Of a stretch of DNA of 64,000 nucleotides, positions 1 to 8,686 are shown one piece after another; position 1 is the stretch's first letter, and each line of letters opens with the position of its first letter. A program made the translations under genes and the position numbers. Under the pieces are notes generated by a model that had not been told where the DNA came from, did no database searches, and saw only the letters and a program-made list of their open reading frames with translations. This DNA comes from CBDDBU01 sp965226045. Its GTDB lineage: Bacteria > Pseudomonadota > Alphaproteobacteria > VGEJ01. Location of the stretch: contig CBDDBU010000020.1 in the NCBI GenBank assembly GCA_965226045.1, positions 24,561 through 88,560 of the forward strand, in the 5' to 3' direction.

Positions 1-1280
1 AGCTTCTTCATCGCCGCCATCGAGCGGTATGCCTTGTTGGCGAGCGGGAAGAACAGAGTCTTGACGCAGACCGTCAGCAACAAGATGGCAATGCCGAAGT
101 TGCCGATCACCTCGTAGAAGAACATCAGGACATGGAACAGCGGCATGGCCAGGAAGTAGAGCCAGCGGAAAGCCGCCGCGAGGTCGAAGCGGATGATTCC
201 GAGCTGCTGCTCGTAGACATCGAGAGTCGCCGCGACCTTGGCGCCGGCGAACAAATAGTCGGTCAGTTCGGCGCTCGCGCCTGGCGCGATTTCCTGGGGA
301 CCGCGTAAATAGTCGACCTGATACTTGTCGACATCACCGCTCTGCCAGTGGGTAAAGGCGCCCTCAAACTGTTGCTTCTGATCGGGAATGAGCGTGACCA
401 GCCAGTACTTGTCGGTGATGCCGAGCCAGCCGCCCGTCGACAACGCCTTGATCCGCCCGCCGGGCTCGTCATGGAGATCGGTGTAATCGTGTTCCGCGAG
501 GGTGCCGTCGAAAACACCGAGCAGGCCCTCGTGCAGGATGTAAAAGCCGGAGATCCATGGCGTGCCGATACGCGCGATGACGCCGAAGGGCGAGACCGCG
601 ACCGCCTCGGTGCCGTGGTTCTCGACGCGGCGGCGGACGGTGAACATGAAGGTATCGTCGACCGCTATTTCCTGAAAGAAGCGCAGACCCTGGCCGTTGT
701 CCCAACTCAGCGTCACGGGCCGACCGGGGGCGAGTTCGCGCACATCGGCGGTCCAGACGGTTTTCTCGTCCGGCACCGCGACGCCCTCGGCGGCGCTCCA
801 ACCGAACCACGCGTAGTACGGGCCGGTGTTCACGACCTCGCTCCGGGGCATGAACATCGAGGTCGACCGATCGGCGGTCGAAACCGCCGTGTCCTTGGGC
901 GAAAGAAGGACAATTTGGGGAGAGTCGGGTGCGACCGTCTCGCGATAGGTGGTCAGCGTCAGATCGTCGATCCGCGCGCCGGTGAGCGAGATCGATCCCT
1001 TGAGGTGAGAGGTCTCAAAATACACCCGCGGGCCGGCCGCGATGACGTCCTTGCGGCTGGCGCCGGCAGCGGCTGTCGTCGGCGTCGCACTATCGCCCGG
1101 TCGCGGCGCCGCGCCCTCTGCGCCCGGCGCGCGCGATATCTCCTCGCGCACGACGGTCTCGGTCTGGCTTGCCGGCGGTCGCAGGGAGGGCGGGTTGAGA
1201 TAGCTGTAAACGAACTCAAACCCGACGACGATGACGACCGAAATGACGATCGCCAGAATGAGGTTTCGTTGATCGGTCAT
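1..1280 (-). CDS. yidC: Membrane protein insertase YidC (3' end outside the window)
   Basis: Inserts proteins into the inner membrane, alone or with SecYEG. The visible part is the first ~426 residues. It starts MTDQRNLILAIVIS with a first membrane segment at about residues 7-27, then a low-complexity Ala/Pro/Thr linker and the large periplasmic beta domain typical of proteobacterial YidC. Near the window edge come the first core membrane segments (HVLMFFYEVIGNFGIAILLL) and the start of the cytoplasmic hairpin (FPLANKAYRSMAAMKK). The ATG overlaps the yidD stop by four bases (ATGA), so translation is probably coupled. The family is usually ~550-600 aa, so about a quarter lies beyond base 1. 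Identification is firm from motif content and neighbours rpmH, rnpA and yidD. Confidence 0.96.
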   Translation of the reverse strand, partial: MTDQRNLILAIVISVVIVVGFEFVYSYLNPPSLRPPASQTETVVREEISRAPGAEGAAPRPGDSATPTTAAAGASRKDVIAAGPRVYFETSHLKGSISLTGARIDDLTLTTYRETVAPDSPQIVLLSPKDTAVSTADRSTSMFMPRSEVVNTGPYYAWFGWSAAEGVAVPDEKTVWTADVRELAPGRPVTLSWDNGQGLRFFQEIAVDDTFMFTVRRRVENHGTEAVAVSPFGVIARIGTPWISGFYILHEGLLGVFDGTLAEHDYTDLHDEPGGRIKALSTGGWLGITDKYWLVTLIPDQKQQFEGAFTHWQSGDVDKYQVDYLRGPQEIAPGASAELTDYLFAGAKVAATLDVYEQQLGIIRFDLAAAFRWLYFLAMPLFHVLMFFYEVIGNFGIAILLLTVCVKTLFFPLANKAYRSMAAMKK

Positions 1281-1531
1281 CGCCGCGCCTCGGAGCCGCT
1301 CGCGCGACCCCTCGAGGGCACCGGATCGAACCCCGATCCTCCCCACGGATGGCAGCGCGCGATCCGCCGCAGACCCAGCCAACCGCCGCGCACGACGCCG
1401 TGGGCGAGCACCGCTTCGGCCGCGTACTCCGAGCAGGTGGGCAGGTAACGACAACGCGGCCCCAGCAGCGGCGAGATCACCAGTTGGTAGCCGCGAATCA
1501 AGAGCCGGACGATGGCGACCAGCGGATTCAT
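1277..1531 (-). CDS. yidD: Membrane protein insertion efficiency factor YidD
   Basis: Small (84 aa) inner-membrane-associated protein that assists YidC-dependent insertion. The signature is clear: an amphipathic N-terminus (RLLIRGYQLVISPLLG), then the three-cysteine pattern RCRYLPTCSEYA and RIARCHPWGGSGFDPVP. It overlaps both neighbours by ATGA junctions (rnpA upstream, yidC downstream), which fixes the start and implies translational coupling. Length is normal for the family. Nothing unusual. Confidence 0.96.
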   Translation of the reverse strand: MNPLVAIVRLLIRGYQLVISPLLGPRCRYLPTCSEYAAEAVLAHGVVRGGWLGLRRIARCHPWGGSGFDPVPSRGRASGSEARR

Positions 1532-1941
1532 TTCCCGGCCGCCCGCCCCGCCGTGGCGGCAACCGCCGCGAGGGCCTCATCGCCTTCGCGCCAAGCGCCC
1601 AGCCGCCGCAACGCCGCCTCAAGATCAGTCACGAGTGCCCCATACGGTCGCTTGAGGGTCGCCGCCCTGCCGATAATCACATAGTCATGACCAAGGGCGG
1701 CGTGAAGGGGCAAGGTGGCGGCCGCCACCGCCCGCAGCCGTCGGCGCGCCCGGTTACGTGCGATCGCGTTTCCGACCTTGCGCGATGCGGTGAAGCCCAC
1801 TCGCGGCGCCGCGTCGGGTCCTTCTGGCGTCGCCCGCGACATGGTCTGAAGGACCAAGCCCCGGGTCGTCCATTTGCGCCGGGCCGAGGCCACTCGCAGG
1901 AACTCCGATCGCTGCCGCAGACGCCCAACCCGCGCCGGCAT
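1528..1941 (-). CDS. rnpA: Ribonuclease P protein component
   Basis: Protein subunit of RNase P, which binds the 5' leader of precursor tRNAs and assists the catalytic RNA. The 137-aa product starts MPARVGRLRQRSEF and carries the RNR signature region (KVGNAIARNRARRRLR), with the typical strand GHDYVIIGR after it. An upstream in-frame extension exists, but it would run back across rpmH in another frame. The ATG at 1941, just after rpmH, gives the family length and the expected N-terminus. The C-terminal tail is Ala-rich and not conserved. Confidence 0.95.
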   Translation of the reverse strand: MPARVGRLRQRSEFLRVASARRKWTTRGLVLQTMSRATPEGPDAAPRVGFTASRKVGNAIARNRARRRLRAVAAATLPLHAALGHDYVIIGRAATLKRPYGALVTDLEAALRRLGAWREGDEALAAVAATAGRAAGK

Positions 1942-1946
1942 CGCGC

Positions 1947-2081
1947 TTAGGTGGAAAGACGCTTGCGCCCTCTGGCGCGACGGCGCGCGAGAATGCGTCG
2001 GCCGGCTGGGGTCGCCATGCGGGCGCGAAAGCCGTGACGGCGCTTGCGCACCAGCACGCTGGGCTGAAAGGTCCGTTTCAT
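1947..2081 (-). CDS. rpmH: 50S ribosomal protein L34
   Basis: 44-residue, very basic ribosomal protein of the large subunit. It begins MKRTFQPSVLVRKRRHGF and contains the invariant RMATPAGRRIL segment. It is the first gene of the rpmH-rnpA-yidD-yidC operon, five bases ahead of rnpA. The start is decided by the universally conserved MKRTFQPS N-terminus; the longer in-frame reading upstream is not credible. A strong promoter lies 53 bases upstream. Confidence 0.98.
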   Translation of the reverse strand: MKRTFQPSVLVRKRRHGFRARMATPAGRRILARRRARGRKRLST

Positions 2082-2133
2082 CGAAGATCTCTGCCGATTC
2101 GCCCGCGCTTCCATGATTGGCGGCGGCGGCCGC

Positions 2134-2162
2134 TGTATACGGGCTAGGTTTGTTGGTGTCAA
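2134..2162 (-). promoter_or_regulatory. Sigma-70-type promoter of the rpmH operon
   Basis: On the minus strand the sequence reads TTGACA, a 17-base spacer, then TATACA. That is a perfect -35 hexamer and a five-of-six -10 at ideal spacing, 53 bases upstream of the rpmH ATG. No other gene on that strand could use it. Start site not determinable from sequence. Confidence 0.85.
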
Positions 2163-2300
2163 ACCGCGTCGCCGACGCGGCCACGCGCATCCATCGCCAG
2201 GCGCAACTCGTCAAGACGACCATAGTTACCCATATTGCGGGGCCAGGGACCATGGTGCCCGTGCGGGAGCCCAAACCGCTTGAGCGAGAGGGGCCACCGA

Positions 2301-3752
2301 GTGAGTGAGAAATGGATGATGACGGCCGATCTCATCAAGACCGACATTTGCGTGATCGGCGCCGGCTCGGGCGGTCTCATGGTGGCCGCCGGGGCGAGCC
2401 AGCTGGGCGCCGATACCGTTCTTGTCGAACGTGGCCGCATGGGCGGCGATTGCCTGAACTACGGCTGCATACCCTCTAAGTCGCTGCTCGCCGCGGCTCA
2501 CGTCGCCGCGACGGCGCGTCGGGGGGCGTCGCTTGGCATCGAGGGCACAGCGCCTGAAATCGACTTCGCCCAGGTCCACCGCCACGTTCACGATGTGATC
2601 GCCGAGATCGCTCCCAACGATTCGGTCGAGCGATTCACAGGCCTTGGCATCAGGGTCATCGCCGCCAGTGCGCACTTCAGCGGGCCGGCCGAGGTCGTGG
2701 CTGGCGAAACGCGAATACGCGCCCGACGCTTCGTGATCGCCACCGGCTCCTCACCACGCGTGCCGCCGATCCCCGGTCTCGATTCAGTGCCATTTCTGAC
2801 CAACGAGACGGTGTTCGACCTTGAAACGCGACCCGACCATCTCATCATCATCGGGGGCGGACCGATCGGCGTGGAAATGGCCCAGGCCCATCGCCGCCTC
2901 GGCGCGCGCGTCACGCTGATCGAAATGGCGCAGCTCTTGGGCGGCGACGATGCTGAGTTGGTCGGGTTCGTACAGCGGCGTCTGCTTCGAGAGGGTATCG
3001 AGATACGGGAGGGCCACCGGGTGATCGCCATCGCCGCGAGTCCCACGGCCCCCGGCACCCGCGTCAGCGTCGAAGGCCCCACCGGATCGGCCACGATCGA
3101 GGGCACCCATCTACTAATCGCGGCCGGCCGCACACCGAACCTCTCCGGCCTCGACCTGACCGGGGCGGGCATTGCCCATGCCGCTGGCGGGATTACGGTC
3201 GACCAGGGATTGCGGACGACGAATCGACGGGTTTTCGCGATCGGCGATTGCATTGGTGGCCGCCAGTTCACCCATGTCGCGGCCTATCACGCCGGGATCG
3301 TCTTGCGCCGGGCTCTGTTTCGCCTGCCGGCGACCGCCCACGGACAAGCCATTCCCACCGTCACCTATGGTGATCCGGAGCTCGCTCAGGTTGGTGACGA
3401 CGAGACGGCGGCGCGCGAGCGTGGCGGGCCGATCCGCGTGCTGCGCTGGCCGTTCGCCGAAAACGATCGCGCCCAAACGGAGCGGCGGAGCGAGGGGCTG
3501 ATCAAGGTCATCACCACCCGGCGCGGCCGCATTCTGGGCGCTGGTATCGTCGGCGCCCATGCCGGCGAGCTGATCCAGCCCTGGGTGCTGGCGCTGGATC
3601 AGAAGCTTGGTATCGGTGCGATGGCACGCACTATCGTGCCGTACCCCACCCGTGGCGAAGTGGGTAAGCGGGCAGCCAGCAACTACTATGCGCCGAAGTT
3701 ATTCAGTGCGCGGACGAAGCGTCTGGTGCGCTTTATCAGCAGGTTTGGCTGA
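2301..3752 (+). CDS. FAD-dependent pyridine nucleotide-disulfide oxidoreductase (MerA/Lpd-like)
   Basis: Class I flavoprotein disulfide reductase of the dihydrolipoamide dehydrogenase / mercuric reductase superfamily. It shows the N-terminal FAD-binding GAGSGG motif, the redox-active CX4C (GGDCLNYGCIPSK), a second Rossmann motif (IIGGGPIGVEMA) for NAD(P)H, the second FAD motif (VFAIGDCIGG) and the C-terminal dimerisation domain. The usual catalytic HP..E at the C-terminus is replaced by VPYPTRGEV, so the base histidine is a tyrosine. There is no N-terminal heavy-metal domain and no C-terminal cysteine pair, so true mercuric reductase activity is unlikely. I chose the GTG at 2301 because a good ribosome site (GAGAGGGG) lies 8 bases upstream; ATG at 2316 is the alternative. 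Substrate unknown. Confidence 0.9.
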   Translation: MSEKWMMTADLIKTDICVIGAGSGGLMVAAGASQLGADTVLVERGRMGGDCLNYGCIPSKSLLAAAHVAATARRGASLGIEGTAPEIDFAQVHRHVHDVIAEIAPNDSVERFTGLGIRVIAASAHFSGPAEVVAGETRIRARRFVIATGSSPRVPPIPGLDSVPFLTNETVFDLETRPDHLIIIGGGPIGVEMAQAHRRLGARVTLIEMAQLLGGDDAELVGFVQRRLLREGIEIREGHRVIAIAASPTAPGTRVSVEGPTGSATIEGTHLLIAAGRTPNLSGLDLTGAGIAHAAGGITVDQGLRTTNRRVFAIGDCIGGRQFTHVAAYHAGIVLRRALFRLPATAHGQAIPTVTYGDPELAQVGDDETAARERGGPIRVLRWPFAENDRAQTERRSEGLIKVITTRRGRILGAGIVGAHAGELIQPWVLALDQKLGIGAMARTIVPYPTRGEVGKRAASNYYAPKLFSARTKRLVRFISRFG

Positions 3753-3772
3753 ACCGGCGCGGCCCCAACCGG

Positions 3773-5185
3773 ATGCGCCTCCCCACGATTATGACGAGCC
3801 TGTCGGTACGGTTGCTGGTACTGACCATCATCTTCGTGATGGTCGCCGAGGTGATGATCTTCGTGCCCTCGATCGCCCGTTTTAGACTGAGCTACCTGGA
3901 AGAACGGATTGCCGCTGCGCATCTGGCGACGCTGGCCCTCGAGGCCGCCCCCGATCACATGATCAGCCCCGAGCTCGAACAACAGCTGTTGCGCCAGGCC
4001 GAGGCCATCGCCGTCGTCCTGAAGCGGGCGGAGGCGCTCATGCTGGTTCTCGGCGACGCCATGCCGCCCCGAGTTGATGGCGTCTACGACCTCGGCATGA
4101 CCTCGCCGGTGTAGCGCAATCCGTTGGTCCTGATGCGCGATGCCTTCGAAACCCTACTGTCGTCTTCGGGCCGCGTCATTCGAGTCATCGGTCCGACCGC
4201 TTTCGAGCCTGGAACGCTGGTCGACATCGTCATGAAAGAGGAACCGATGTGGTCCGCCATGCGTGCCTATGCGGCGCGCATCCTCGGCCTCTCCATCTTC
4301 ATCTCGGTGATCTCGGCGGGCCTGGTCTACCTGAGCCTGCTCTAACTGATGGTGCGCCCGATGGGCCGCATCACCCAGAGCATGGTCGCGTTTCGCGAGG
4401 CGCCCGAGGAGCCGCTGCCACGGCCGGTCCCCTATCGCCGCCGCGACGAGATCGGCGCCGCCTCGCGGGAACTCGCGTCGATGCAAGAGGATCTTCGCAG
4501 CGCGTTGCGACAGAAGACTCGGTTGACCGCGCTCGGCACCGCCGTCAGCAAGATCAATCACGACCTGCGCAACATTCTCGCGACCGCGCAGCTGATGTCG
4601 GACCGCCTGGCCGCCAGCGACGATCCCGAGATCCGCTGCATTACCCCGATCATCTTTAGGGCAATCGATCGCGCCGTTGACCTGTGCACACAAACGCTGC
4701 GGTTCGACAAGTTCGAGGAGCCGACCCCGGTGCTCGACGACGCCTCGCTGGTGGACATCGCCGACGATGTCGCCGCCTCCCTCGGGCTGACCGCCGACGG
4801 GCCGATCGCGTGGCGCAACAACATCGACCCTGGCCTGATCATCCAGGCCGATCGTGACCAATTTTACCGCCTGCTTCTCAACCTCGTGCGCAACGCGGCG
4901 GAGGCCATCGGTGACCGCGGTCCCGAGGCGAGCGGCAGCATCCGAATCAACGCCGAGCGGCGGGAGGGCGCGGTCGTCGTAGACGTGTCGGACAGCGGGC
5001 CCGGAATGCCACAGGCCGCGCGCGATCATCTTTTCGAGGCCTTCGCGGGCGGCGCCCGATCCGGCGGCGCGGGCCTAGGACTGTCGATCACCCGCGATCT
5101 GATGCGCGCCCACGGCTGCCAGATATCCCTGGTCAAGAGCGACGCCGAAGGCACGATCTTCCGCCTCGAACTCCCCGTCCCCTAG
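3773..5185 (+). pseudogene. Sensor histidine kinase with two in-frame stop codons
   Basis: One continuous reading frame encodes a membrane sensor kinase but is cut by TAG at 4112-4114 and TAA at 4343-4345. Between them the reading resumes without a frame change. Part 1 has a membrane segment (LLVLTIIFVMVAEVMIFV) and the start of a periplasmic domain. Part 2 ends in the second membrane segment (LSIFISVISAGLVYLSLL). Part 3 has the HAMP-like linker (VRPMGRIT), the phospho-acceptor box (KINHDLRNIL), the N box (LVRNAAEA), and G boxes (DSGPGMP, GGAGLGLSI). The kinase core alone (from 4349) is intact but would lack the sensor. It lies 20 bases after the flavoprotein gene. Either a real pseudogene or sequence error at two places; no partner response regulator is adjacent. 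Confidence 0.85.
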
Positions 5186-5237
5186 GGCACCACCGCGACC
5201 GCTCGACATCACCACCAAATCGTAAGAGAGTCTTCCT

Positions 5238-5537
5238 ATGCCATTGTTCGGGCGTCGTATTTTCGTCCTCGGACTTGCGGTAGCGCTGACGGGGTGTGGC
5301 GCCGCCACCGTACGGCTGGTGGAGGATGCCGCGGAAGCGATGACCGACGAGGATTGCTCGGTTTCGCCCGCCCTGTGCGGCGATGGTGCGCTTTGCGAGG
5401 CGCGCGAGATCCCGCCGGAGCCCGATCCGGTCTACTGCTTTCAGACGATCGGACAGGTGGACTGTTATGCCATGCCCGAATCGATGGGTGAAACCAACCA
5501 GCGCGCCCCCCGCCCCTCCCAGCCGATCGGCAGCTGA
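5238..5537 (+). CDS. Small cysteine-rich lipoprotein, unknown function
   Basis: 99-residue protein with a clear lipoprotein signal: basic start (MPLFGRRIF), hydrophobic stretch and lipobox LTGC at about residues 17-20. After lipidation the mature part is short, acidic and has six further cysteines (for example EDCSVSPALCGDGALC and CFQTIGQVDCYAMPE), suggesting disulfides in the periplasm. It ends in a Pro-rich tail. It follows the broken kinase by 52 bases. I do not recognise a family. The signal peptide is the main support for it being real. Confidence 0.7.
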   Translation: MPLFGRRIFVLGLAVALTGCGAATVRLVEDAAEAMTDEDCSVSPALCGDGALCEAREIPPEPDPVYCFQTIGQVDCYAMPESMGETNQRAPRPSQPIGS

Positions 5538-5656
5538 CGGAGCTGGCTGACCTCCTTCGCCCCACCGGATTATTGGCGAATTTGGATTGTGTTTGTCACG
5601 TCGAGGTGGGACGATCTCGCAGTAGCCTGGACCGTAACCGACAGTTGGCGGGAGTG

Positions 5657-6250
5657 ATGTTGTTGACGCCAAAACTCTGGGGAAGGCTGCTCGTGGTTGG
5701 CGTGCTGGGCGCCGTGGTGCACATGCCCAGCGCTGGCCATGCTGGCAGCGTCAGTGCCACCAGGCCCATGGCGAGCGCCGATACCGCGCTCGATCCCGGC
5801 CTCAAGGTCAGGTACTACTCGCGCAGCTTGAGCCGACTCCGCGAATTGCGCGACTGGATAGGTTACAAAAAGGGCAAGGAGGGTCCGCCGCTCCCTAGTC
5901 TCGACTATCCCGAAACCAAGGGGGCCGTGTTGACGGCGACCCAGACCGATCAGGTCGGCGCTAATATCGAGGGTGCGATCCGCTTTTCTGAGGCGGGGAC
6001 ATACCGCTTCAAGGTGCTCTCGAACGACGGTGTTCAGGTCGACATCGCGGGCAAGAAGTTGCTCAAGGACGACCGGCCCCACAAAGCGCGGTTCAGCGAG
6101 GAAGGGACGGTCAAGGTGGAGGTGCCGGGCTGGTATCCCATCCACGTTCTTTATTTCGAGAAGAACGGAAATGCGGCGTTGCAGCTCCATTGGGTCACGC
6201 CTTCGGGTAGCGGCTACACCGTCGTCCCGGCCGAGGCATTCGGCCACTGA
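5657..6250 (+). CDS. Secreted PA14-domain protein
   Basis: 197-aa exported protein. A signal peptide (LWGRLLVVGVLGAVV, ending near GHAGS) is followed by a single PA14-type beta-barrel: YYSRSLSRLRELRDW, then ADGxQ-like elements GTYRFKVLSNDGVQVDIAG, and the typical end WYPIHVLYFEKNGNAALQLHW. PA14 domains commonly bind carbohydrate or act in adhesion. I chose ATG 5657 because it places the signal peptide at the N-terminus; in-frame TTG 5573 would add 28 residues that do not look like a signal. It stands alone, 120 bases after the lipoprotein gene. Ligand unknown. Confidence 0.8.
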   Translation: MLLTPKLWGRLLVVGVLGAVVHMPSAGHAGSVSATRPMASADTALDPGLKVRYYSRSLSRLRELRDWIGYKKGKEGPPLPSLDYPETKGAVLTATQTDQVGANIEGAIRFSEAGTYRFKVLSNDGVQVDIAGKKLLKDDRPHKARFSEEGTVKVEVPGWYPIHVLYFEKNGNAALQLHWVTPSGSGYTVVPAEAFGH

Positions 6251-6343
6251 CGCACCGGTCGTGGCATGAGTGGCGCGCCGAGGGCGTTCGCCGCAATGAG
6301 CGCCATGCGGCCGGCGCGGCCCTAAACGAGACCCCGACCTTGA

Positions 6344-8143
6344 CTAGTCCCCGATCGCGACGCCCTCTCGGCGCCGATCCGCGCCGCCGGCCAGGCCAGC
6401 ATCGTCGATGGTGATACCGTGGAGGCCGCTGTTGAGCGGTCGGATCACGACCTCGTGGCCGCGCGCGCGCAAGCCCGGAGCGAGCGCCTCGATGGCGGTG
6501 TCCTGCTCGAGAAAAACGGGACCGTTGAGGTTGACGTGGTGGGGTAGGTCGATCGCGGCCTGGATGTCGTAGCGCCAATCGAGCACGGCCACGATCGTTT
6601 TGGCGACGTAGCCGATGATGGCGCTGCCGCCCGGCGAGCCCACCGCCATCACCAGGCGGCCGTGCCGATCGAAAACCAGGGTTGGCGCCATCGAGCTGCG
6701 CGGACGCTTGCCGGGCGCGACGCTGTTGGCGACTTCCAGCCCGTCTTGTCGCGGTACGAACGAGAAATCGGTGAGCTGGTTGTTGAGTAGGAATCCGCGG
6801 ACCATGAGCCGCGATCCAAACGCATTCTCGATGCTCAATGTCATCGCCACCGCGTCGCCCGCGCCATCGACGACGCTCAGGTGCGAGGTCGAGGCCCGCT
6901 CGGGCCGCGGGGCCTGCGGCGCGAAGGCGCCGTGAGGTGTGCCGGGCGCGCCGGCCGTGGCCGCGCCCATGGAGCGATCAAGACGGATCGCGTTCGCGCG
7001 TCGGCGGAGGTAGTCGCGGTTGAGAAGTCCCGCCACCGGGATGTCGATGAAATCCGGATCGGCGAGATAGCGCCCGCGATCAGCGTAAGCGAGCCGACTC
7101 GCCTCGGCCATCAAGTGTACCGCATCCACGGAGCCTGCCGGGTGGCTCGCGACGTTGAAATAGTCGAGAATTCCGAGAATTTGGAGGGTCGTCACACCCC
7201 CCGATGTCGGCGGCGGCATGCCGCACACGCGCCATGCCCGGTACGGACCACAGAGGGGCTCGCGCCGTACCGCCCGGTAGGTGGCGAGGTCGCGTTCGGT
7301 CAAGCGCCCTGGACCCAGCATCGCGCCACGCACCGCGACGACGATATCGCGCGCGATGGGCCCGGCATAGAACGCATCGGCGCCGCCCTCGGCGATCACC
7401 CGCAACGTCCGCGCGAGTACCGGGCTGCGCCGGTGAAAGCCAACCGGTCGCGGCGCGCCGTCTTGGTCATAGAAATAGACCCGCGCCGCCGCGAACGTCC
7501 GCAAGTAGGGATCACGGGCGATGAGGGCGTTGAGCCGAGGGGAGATCGCGAACCCCTCCTCCGCCAATTTGATGGCCGGCGCGAACAAATCGCCCCAGGG
7601 CAGGCGTCCATGATCCCGGTGCGCCAGTTCGAGCATCCGCAGGAGACCGGGCACGCCGACCGCGAGTCCGCCGACCACCGCCTCGAAGAACGGCATCGGC
7701 GCCCCGCCCGCAGCGAGGAACATATCGGGGGTCGCGGCGGCCGGCGCCGTCTCGCGCCCATCGTAGGCGCTCGTCGTCCCGCTCGATCGGTCATGGAAGA
7801 GCAGGAAGGCGCCGCCGCCGATGCCCGAGGATTGTGGCTCGACCACGTTCAGGACCATTTGCATCGCGATGGCGGCGTCGATCGCACCGCCGCCACGCCG
7901 CAACATGGCGAGCCCCGCCGCAGCGGCGTGTGGATTGGCGGCGGCGACCATTTGAGATTCGGCCCGTACGGCCGCGCGCCCGGCGACCTCGTCACCGGGT
8001 GTCGCCGCCTCTGGCGCTGACCGCTGATCGGCGTCTGCCGCGAGCCCACCCGTCGCGGTGGCGCACATCAGCAACGCGGCCGCGCCGAACGTCAGCCAGC
8101 GGTGTCGAAGCGAGGACGACCTCGTGTCGGTGAAGTCCCTCAT
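6344..8143 (-). CDS. ggt: Gamma-glutamyltransferase (periplasmic)
   Basis: N-terminal nucleophile hydrolase that cleaves or transfers the gamma-glutamyl group of glutathione and similar peptides. From ATG 8143 (599 aa) it has a signal peptide (RHRWLTFGAAALLMCATATGGLAAD), conserved VEPQSSGIGGGAF near residue 130, and the self-cleavage site at STSHLSVVD, whose Thr becomes the N-terminal nucleophile of the small subunit. The small subunit carries the GSPGGSAIIGYV loop. Length and order match the family. A longer in-frame start at 8203 would hide the signal peptide. It is divergent from the channel gene at 8222, leaving 78 bases for both promoters. A second, unsecreted paralogue lies at 57,958. 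Confidence 0.92.
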   Translation of the reverse strand: MRDFTDTRSSSLRHRWLTFGAAALLMCATATGGLAADADQRSAPEAATPGDEVAGRAAVRAESQMVAAANPHAAAAGLAMLRRGGGAIDAAIAMQMVLNVVEPQSSGIGGGAFLLFHDRSSGTTSAYDGRETAPAAATPDMFLAAGGAPMPFFEAVVGGLAVGVPGLLRMLELAHRDHGRLPWGDLFAPAIKLAEEGFAISPRLNALIARDPYLRTFAAARVYFYDQDGAPRPVGFHRRSPVLARTLRVIAEGGADAFYAGPIARDIVVAVRGAMLGPGRLTERDLATYRAVRREPLCGPYRAWRVCGMPPPTSGGVTTLQILGILDYFNVASHPAGSVDAVHLMAEASRLAYADRGRYLADPDFIDIPVAGLLNRDYLRRRANAIRLDRSMGAATAGAPGTPHGAFAPQAPRPERASTSHLSVVDGAGDAVAMTLSIENAFGSRLMVRGFLLNNQLTDFSFVPRQDGLEVANSVAPGKRPRSSMAPTLVFDRHGRLVMAVGSPGGSAIIGYVAKTIVAVLDWRYDIQAAIDLPHHVNLNGPVFLEQDTAIEALAPGLRARGHEVVIRPLNSGLHGITIDDAGLAGGADRRREGVAIGD

Positions 8144-8221
8144 GGTCACGGCCCGAATTTGCAGCGGCGCTCTATTTTCGCCTATGACAGGCCCACTCGG
8201 CAACTAGCGAGGGAGAGCGCC

Positions 8222-8686
8222 GTGCTCGCGGCAGCGATTGTAAGCATCATTCTGGTGGCTCTGACCGTGGTGATTTATTACGAAATATTGCGTCTGACGT
8301 CCGATGCGTTGCCTCGCCTTGCGATCCCGCCGCGCCTTCGCATCGTCATCGTGATCGGCACGACGTTCGTCGCCCACATGATCGAAGTGTGGATCTATGG
8401 CCTCACCTACGCAGTGACGGCGGGGCGTTGGGGATTGGGCACGCTCGGTGGCGACTTCGCGGGCAGTTTCGCGGAGTACATCTACTTCTCCACTCACACC
8501 TACACCTCACTTGGCCTCGGCGACGTTTGGCCGCTCGGCCCGATGCGGCTGATTGCCGGTGTCGAGGCACTCAACGGCCGCATTCTGATCGGCTGGGCGG
8601 CCTCGTTCACCTTTCTCGCCATGCAACGCTTTTGGGGCCTGCAGGGCGCCGCGCGCGACAGCATCCTAAGCCGACCACCAGGATGA
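8222..8686 (+). CDS. Two-segment ion-channel family protein
   Basis: 154-aa inner-membrane protein with an N-terminal membrane helix (LAAAIVSIILVALTVVIYY), a second (IVIVIGTTFVAHMIEVWIYGL), a pore helix and a filter-like motif HTYTSLGLGD, then a final helix (LIGWAASFTFLAMQRFWG). This matches the Ion_trans_2 / KcsA-like fold, but the canonical potassium filter TVGYGD is replaced by TSLGLGD, so selectivity is uncertain. Start GTG 8222 is supported by GAGGGAGAG just upstream; the longer in-frame ATG at 8102 lies inside the divergent gamma-glutamyltransferase gene. The stop overlaps the ATG of the peptidase gene (ATGA), so the two are probably co-translated. Confidence 0.75.
   Translation: MLAAAIVSIILVALTVVIYYEILRLTSDALPRLAIPPRLRIVIVIGTTFVAHMIEVWIYGLTYAVTAGRWGLGTLGGDFAGSFAEYIYFSTHTYTSLGLGDVWPLGPMRLIAGVEALNGRILIGWAASFTFLAMQRFWGLQGAARDSILSRPPG

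Noticed and set aside
348..1448. 366-codon plus-strand frame opposite yidC
   Set aside because: It is antisense to yidC, very rich in Arg and Asp, and has no domain. YidC motifs on the other strand explain the region.
2301..3752. Calling the flavoprotein a true mercuric reductase
   Set aside because: No heavy-metal domain, no C-terminal vicinal cysteines and no mer genes nearby.
3773..5185. Stop-codon reassignment or programmed readthrough to explain the in-frame stops
   Set aside because: TAG, TAA and TGA all end other intact genes in the window, and no readthrough context was evident.
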